Assembly (NCBI RefSeq): GCF_000332175.1
Contig: NZ_KB235911.1
Coordinates: 44,935-108,934, forward strand
Origin: Pseudanabaena sp. PCC 6802
GTDB taxonomy: Bacteria > Cyanobacteriota > Cyanobacteriia > Pseudanabaenales > Pseudanabaenaceae
Direction: 5' to 3'
Length of the DNA: 64,000 bases
Shown: piece after piece, positions 60,374-64,000 of the stretch
Layout: each line of letters opens with the position of its first letter
Numbering within the stretch: the stretch's first letter is position 1
Translations under genes and position numbers: made by a program
The notes under the pieces: model-generated
The model's input: only the letters and a program-made list of their open reading frames with translations
What the model was told of the DNA's origin: nothing
Databases searched by the model: none

Positions 60374-61372
60374 TTAACTCCACAGCATTTGAATGCCAAA
60401 CAGGTACAGGGGAATGCCCACAATAATGTTGAAAGGGAACGTTAGTGCTAGGGCAGCCGTAACGTAAAGACTGGGGTTGGCCTCTGGCAAGGTCATCCGC
60501 ATCGCCGCAGGTACAGCGATATAGGAAGCACTGGCACACAATACGGAAAACAGCAGGGCATTCCCTTGAGACATGCCAATTACTTTAGCTAAAAGGATAC
60601 CAATAAAGGCGTTGGCGATCGGAACCAGGACGGAGAAACTAATTAAAAATACTCCCGTCTGTTTCAAGTCTTTAATCCGCCTCGCTGCTACCAAGCCCAT
60701 ATCGAGTAAAAAGAAGGTCAAGACTCCATAAAAGATACCCTGGACAAACGGTTCCTCTACTTTCCAACCTTTTTGACCAGTTAAAGCTCCAATAATCACG
60801 CTGCCGACCAGCAGAAAAACCGAGCTATTCAGGAACGCCTCCTGCATCACCTCTGACCACGAGAAACCATTATCTTTGCCATCTTCGCCATTTTCTTGCT
60901 TACTATTGGCAAATACTTTAACCAGCAAAAGACCGACAATAATTGCGGGTGATTCCATCAAAGCCAGGGCAGCTACCATATAACCGCTAAAGGGTATGCT
61001 CAGTTCCGTGAGAAAAGAACTAGCAGTAATAAATGTAACGGCGCTGATGGATCCGTAGGTGGCAGCGATCGCAGCGGCATTATACAAATCCAGCTTGAGT
61101 CTCAGGATGAAAAACGTGTACACGGGAACGGCACAAGCCATCAGAATCGCTGCTACCAGAGTGAGCAAAACTTCCTGGGTAACTCCACTCTTGGCAAGTT
61201 CGCTACCACCTTTAAACCCGATCGCAAATAAAAGATACAGGGAAAAAAGCTTGGGCAAAGGCTGAGGGATTTCTAGATCTGACTTCAGCAAAATCGCCAA
61301 CATACCGAGGAAGAAAAATAGGACAGGGGGACTCAAGATGTTAGACATCACCAGACTTACATCCATGCCCAC
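60374..61372 (-). CDS. sbtA: Sodium-dependent bicarbonate transporter SbtA
   Basis: This 332-aa membrane protein has about ten transmembrane helices in two inverted halves: PPVLFFFLGMLAILLKSDLEIP, LYLLFAIGFKGGSELAKSG, YGSISAVTFITASSFL, LALMESPAIIVGLLL, then a hydrophilic loop (ANSKQENGEDGKDNG), LLDMGLVAARRI and ASYIAVPAAMRMTLPEANPSLYV. It imports bicarbonate with sodium and is induced by low CO2. It heads the operon sbtA-sbtB-beta-CA and is divergent from ndhF3. Confidence 0.95.
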   Translation of the reverse strand: MGMDVSLVMSNILSPPVLFFFLGMLAILLKSDLEIPQPLPKLFSLYLLFAIGFKGGSELAKSGVTQEVLLTLVAAILMACAVPVYTFFILRLKLDLYNAAAIAATYGSISAVTFITASSFLTELSIPFSGYMVAALALMESPAIIVGLLLVKVFANSKQENGEDGKDNGFSWSEVMQEAFLNSSVFLLVGSVIIGALTGQKGWKVEEPFVQGIFYGVLTFFLLDMGLVAARRIKDLKQTGVFLISFSVLVPIANAFIGILLAKVIGMSQGNALLFSVLCASASYIAVPAAMRMTLPEANPSLYVTAALALTFPFNIIVGIPLYLFGIQMLWS

Positions 61373-61651
61373 ATCTCCTTATACTTACCGTAAATAATCA
61401 TTATCAAAAGTTATTACCAGCTAGTCTTGGATTATCAAGAAATGTAAATATAGCCCTGCGCTATGGCTCCCAGACAGTAGGCGATTGCTCGCATGGCTAT
61501 GGCAAATTGTTGATATTTGGCTCTCAGACAGTTAAAGACGCCAAACTATCTGCGCGGGAACTCAAATATATATAGAGTCTAGTTTATCGGTATTATGGTT
61601 TAACTATCAGACTTTTGCAGCCTCTTGCCGCAAAATTGGCGACTTTAAATA
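61373..61651. promoter_or_regulatory. Divergent regulatory region sbtA / ndhF3
   Basis: These 279 bp separate two low-CO2-inducible operons. A direct repeat TGGCTCCCAGACAGTA (61464-61479) and TGGCTCTCAGACAGTT (61518-61533) has 14 of 16 matches with starts 54 bp apart. A CcmR/NdhR site of the form TCAATG-N10-ATCAAT is not present exactly. TATATATAG near 61568 could be part of the ndhF3 promoter. Shared regulation is expected, not shown. Confidence 0.5.
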
Positions 61652-63511
61652 ATGGATCAATTTTTAGTAAACACGGTTTGGTTAGTTCCCTGTTATGGGC
61701 TGTTCGGCGCGATCGCAACTTTACCCTGGTCTATAGGTCTTGTGCGCAGCACGGGGCCGCGCCCAGCCGCATACCTTAACCTATTGATGAGCATCTTTAC
61801 GCTGGTGCACAGTCTGATTATTTTAAAAACTATCTGGCTGCAACCGGCTCTGCAAATAGAGATCGCATGGTTGCAAGCCCCAGGACTGAATTTAAATCTG
61901 GATCTCAATATTTCTACAGTTACAGTCGGTGCCTCGGTATTAATTGGCGCGATCAGCATATTTGCGCAAACCTACGCGATCGGCTCCATGGAAATGGACT
62001 GGGCTCTGGCGCGTTTCTACGGCATGATGGGATTCTTTGAAGGAGCAATGAGCGGCATTGCTATTAGCGATTCCTTGTTCTTGAGTTACGCGCTTCTGGA
62101 GCTACTCACCCTTTCTACTTATTTGCTAGTTGGCTTTTGGTATGCCCAGCCTCTGGTCGTGACCGCAGCAAGGGATGCTTTCTGGACAAAGCGTATCGGC
62201 GATTTGATCCTACTAATGGGCGTGGTGGCGCTTTCCTCGCTCACAGATAGTTTGAATTTTTCCGATTTAGCAGTTTGGGCGAGTAATGTCGATCTCAATC
62301 CCCGAGTGGCTGACCTTTTGGGGTTAGCTTTAATTGCAGGGCCAATCGGGAAGTGCGCCCAGTTCCCGCTGCATCTCTGGCTGGATGAGGCCATGGAAGG
62401 TCCTAATCCGGCTTCTATATTGCGGAATTCCGTGGTTGTAGCTTGCGGAGCCTATATCTTAATCAAATTGCAGCCGATTCTAGGTCTGTCACCTCTGGCT
62501 TTATATACGCTGGTAGCAGTCGGTACGGTGACGGCAGTAGGAGCTTCTCTGGTGGCGATCGCCCAGATCGACATGAAGCGAGCGCTATCCCATTCCACCA
62601 GCGCCCATTTGGGCTTAGTGTTTATCGCCGTGGGGACTCAACAGACTGATGTGGCTTTGGCATTTCTGTTTACCCATGCGATCGCCCGCGCTCTCCTATT
62701 TATGAGTAGTGGCTCCGTGATGATGATGACACCAACCCAAGATCTAACCGAGATGGGCGGACTGTTACCCCGGATGCCAGCCACATCAATTGCCTTCATA
62801 GTCGCTTCCCTGGGTCTCACGGCGATCTTACCTCTGGGCAACTTTTGGACGATACTGCAATGGGTAGATAATTTGTGGGAAGCCCACCCCTGGCTAGTAG
62901 GCGTGATGGCATTTGTAAACGGCTCCACTGCGTTTGGCTTAACGCGCGTATTTGGCCTCGTATTTTGGGGTGCTCCAAAGATCAAGACACGGCGGATGCC
63001 TGAAGCCCCCTGGCCGATCGCCATTCCCATGGTTTCTACAATTATCATTACCTTGCTAGTGCCATTGATGCTGAGCAACTGGCAGATGCTGCCCGATCGC
63101 TCCAATTGGAACTGGTATGAGGTCGGTCTTTTGGTCGGTTCCGGAGCGATCGGTTGCTTAGCGGGTGGTGCGATCTATCTCCGCACAAACTACGCAATAG
63201 GTAGTACGGTACCGATGCTACCGCGTCCCGTCCGACCCATCTGGAAATTTGTGCAAGACCTCCTAGCCTACGACCTCTACGTTATGGGTATCTACCGCGT
63301 CAGCGTCATATTTCTCGTGGGTAATGGCTCGCGACTCATATCATGGTTCGATCGATACATTGTTGACGGTGTGGTTAATCTATTTGGCTTCGCCTCAATT
63401 ATGACGGGCGAAACACTCAAATATACGGTGACTGGGCGATCGCAGCAATATCTCTTAACCATCCTGCTAGGTGTTGTTCTGGCCAGCATCGTGGCATTCG
63501 TCGTGTTTTAG
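61652..63511 (+). CDS. ndhF3: NDH-1 subunit NdhF3 (inducible CO2 uptake)
   Basis: This 619-aa membrane protein is an NdhF/NuoL-type proton-pumping subunit (MEMDWALARFYGMMGFFEGAMSGIAISD, GKCAQFPLHLWLDEAMEGPNP, RALSHSTSAHLGLVFIA). The KRALSHST and FPLHLWL lysine/histidine residues are present. It is shorter than NdhF1 and its partner is NdhD3, as in the NDH-1MS CO2-uptake complex with CupA. It is followed by ndhD3 at 63657 and divergent from sbtA. Confidence 0.93.
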   Translation: MDQFLVNTVWLVPCYGLFGAIATLPWSIGLVRSTGPRPAAYLNLLMSIFTLVHSLIILKTIWLQPALQIEIAWLQAPGLNLNLDLNISTVTVGASVLIGAISIFAQTYAIGSMEMDWALARFYGMMGFFEGAMSGIAISDSLFLSYALLELLTLSTYLLVGFWYAQPLVVTAARDAFWTKRIGDLILLMGVVALSSLTDSLNFSDLAVWASNVDLNPRVADLLGLALIAGPIGKCAQFPLHLWLDEAMEGPNPASILRNSVVVACGAYILIKLQPILGLSPLALYTLVAVGTVTAVGASLVAIAQIDMKRALSHSTSAHLGLVFIAVGTQQTDVALAFLFTHAIARALLFMSSGSVMMMTPTQDLTEMGGLLPRMPATSIAFIVASLGLTAILPLGNFWTILQWVDNLWEAHPWLVGVMAFVNGSTAFGLTRVFGLVFWGAPKIKTRRMPEAPWPIAIPMVSTIIITLLVPLMLSNWQMLPDRSNWNWYEVGLLVGSGAIGCLAGGAIYLRTNYAIGSTVPMLPRPVRPIWKFVQDLLAYDLYVMGIYRVSVIFLVGNGSRLISWFDRYIVDGVVNLFGFASIMTGETLKYTVTGRSQQYLLTILLGVVLASIVAFVVF

Positions 63512-63537
63512 GCGATTCTAGAGATCGCAAAATCCTG

Positions 63538-63605
63538 GTAGGGGCAGTTTTAGCCTGCATTCAACGGCTCTAGGTGAAGATTAACTACAAAACCTGCCCT
63601 TACAC
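63538..63605. repeat. Repeat family C, copy 3
   Basis: GTAGGGGCAGTTTTAGCCTG pairs loosely with ACAAAACCTGCCCTTACAC across a variable middle. It sits in the gap between ndhF3 and ndhD3, so it could attenuate read-through in the operon. Confidence 0.6.
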
Positions 63606-63656
63606 CAATCGCTATAAAACTTCAATTTAAAATCCCGTTTACTAAATCTATAAATA

Positions 63657-64000
63657 ATGCTGAGTGTTCTAATTTGGGTTCCAATCTGCGCGGCATTGCT
63701 AGTGGGCTTCGGTGCTAGCTATCTAAAAGCCGAACAATTACGAGGTGTATCGCTGGCGATCGCCACTGGCTTGCTAGGTTGGACGTTTTTTCTCCTATGG
63801 CAATTCGATCCCAACCACATCGGCTATCAACTCCAGGAATCCTTTCCCTGGATTGCAAATTTAGGATTAAACTACCGCATTGGTATTGATGGTCTGTCAC
63901 TACCTTTATTAATTCTCAATGCTCTTTTAGTCTGGATTGCGATCTACAGTAGCGGCGATGTCAAGCGCCCTGGCTTTTACTATGCTCTGATCCTGTTACT
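63657..64000 (+). CDS. ndhD3: NDH-1 subunit NdhD3, N-terminal part
   Basis: ATG 63657 opens a frame that runs to the window edge (114 codons seen). It reads LSVLIWVPICAALLVGFGASY, LGWTFFLLWQFDPNHIGYQLQESFPWI and NYRIGIDGLSLPLLILNALLVWIAIY (in parts), the start of an NdhD/NuoM subunit. Following ndhF3 by 145 bp, it is the NdhD3 partner of the CO2-uptake complex; the rest, and cupA if present, lie beyond the window. Confidence 0.9.
   Translation, partial: MLSVLIWVPICAALLVGFGASYLKAEQLRGVSLAIATGLLGWTFFLLWQFDPNHIGYQLQESFPWIANLGLNYRIGIDGLSLPLLILNALLVWIAIYSSGDVKRPGFYYALILL

Overview
The window is cyanobacterial. Evidence: psbA (D1, 360 aa), a beta-carboxysome operon ccmK-ccmK-ccmL-ccmM-ccmN, a separate ccmO, an sbtA-sbtB bicarbonate-uptake operon, ndhF3/ndhD3 of the inducible CO2-uptake NDH-1 complex, and very many copies of the HIP1 octamer GCGATCGC. 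The carboxysome and photosystem genes make this core chromosome rather than a plasmid, although 6-16 kb carries genes normally found on plasmids. I cannot name the genus. I see no rRNA, tRNA or CRISPR array.

Layout. 0-5.5 kb: the tail of a sensor kinase, a Uma2 nuclease, small proteins, an intact IS200/IS605 element (divergent tnpB/tnpA) that abuts a truncated phosphodiesterase gene, and a peroxiredoxin-like/2OG-oxygenase fusion. 5.7-16.2 kb: a parA-parB-rpn operon, a TPR protein, a DUF29 protein, a ribbon-helix-helix gene coupled to ccmO, an HTH protein, and a very large CyRepA1-type plasmid replication protein behind a long structured leader. A 24-bp perfect palindrome lies inside parB and recurs near base 300. 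16.2-25 kb: an alternative Hsp70 module (large TPR protein, J-domain, GrpE-like, DnaK-like, Zn/TPR protein) interrupted by a tnpB-only IS and ended by a DDE-transposase IS. 26.3-35.8 kb: a retron locus, consisting of WGR-HEAT protein, (inserted retropepsin pair), winged-helix/SWIM protein, a retron ncRNA with 14-bp a1/a2 repeats and its own -10 box, a retron reverse transcriptase with NAxxH, YADD and VTG motifs, and a WGR/beta-propeller protein. 35.9-40.4 kb: two RTX proteins, one a zinc metalloprotease with Calx-beta repeats. 40.5-41.7 kb: nested small mobile elements in a hybrid G-rich repeat. 41.7-46.2 kb: an NTF2-like protein, a Tat ferritin-like protein, an ECF sigma/ChrR-like anti-sigma pair, and a lipoxygenase. 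46.3-48.1 kb: an AT-rich island. 48.5-53.4 kb: a NB-ARC/14-WD40 STAND protein and a DUF4336 protein. 53.6-64 kb: psbA and a dense CO2-concentrating block.

The last 10 kb forms one functional unit: SbtA (bicarbonate import) with SbtB, a Tat-exported beta-carbonic anhydrase and NDH-1MS (ndhF3-ndhD3) supply inorganic carbon, and CcmK/L/M/N with CcmO build the beta-carboxysome. sbtA and ndhF3 are divergent from a shared intergenic region holding a direct repeat.

The window is also rich in short interspersed repeats. Family A (109-200 bp, 12-bp TIR TAGCGGTTTTCA) and family B (about 100 bp, ends TATAGCC) share a G-rich/C-rich core. Family C is a shorter GTAGGGGCAG inverted repeat. Several of these, and several IS ends, supply stop codons or last codons of neighbouring genes.
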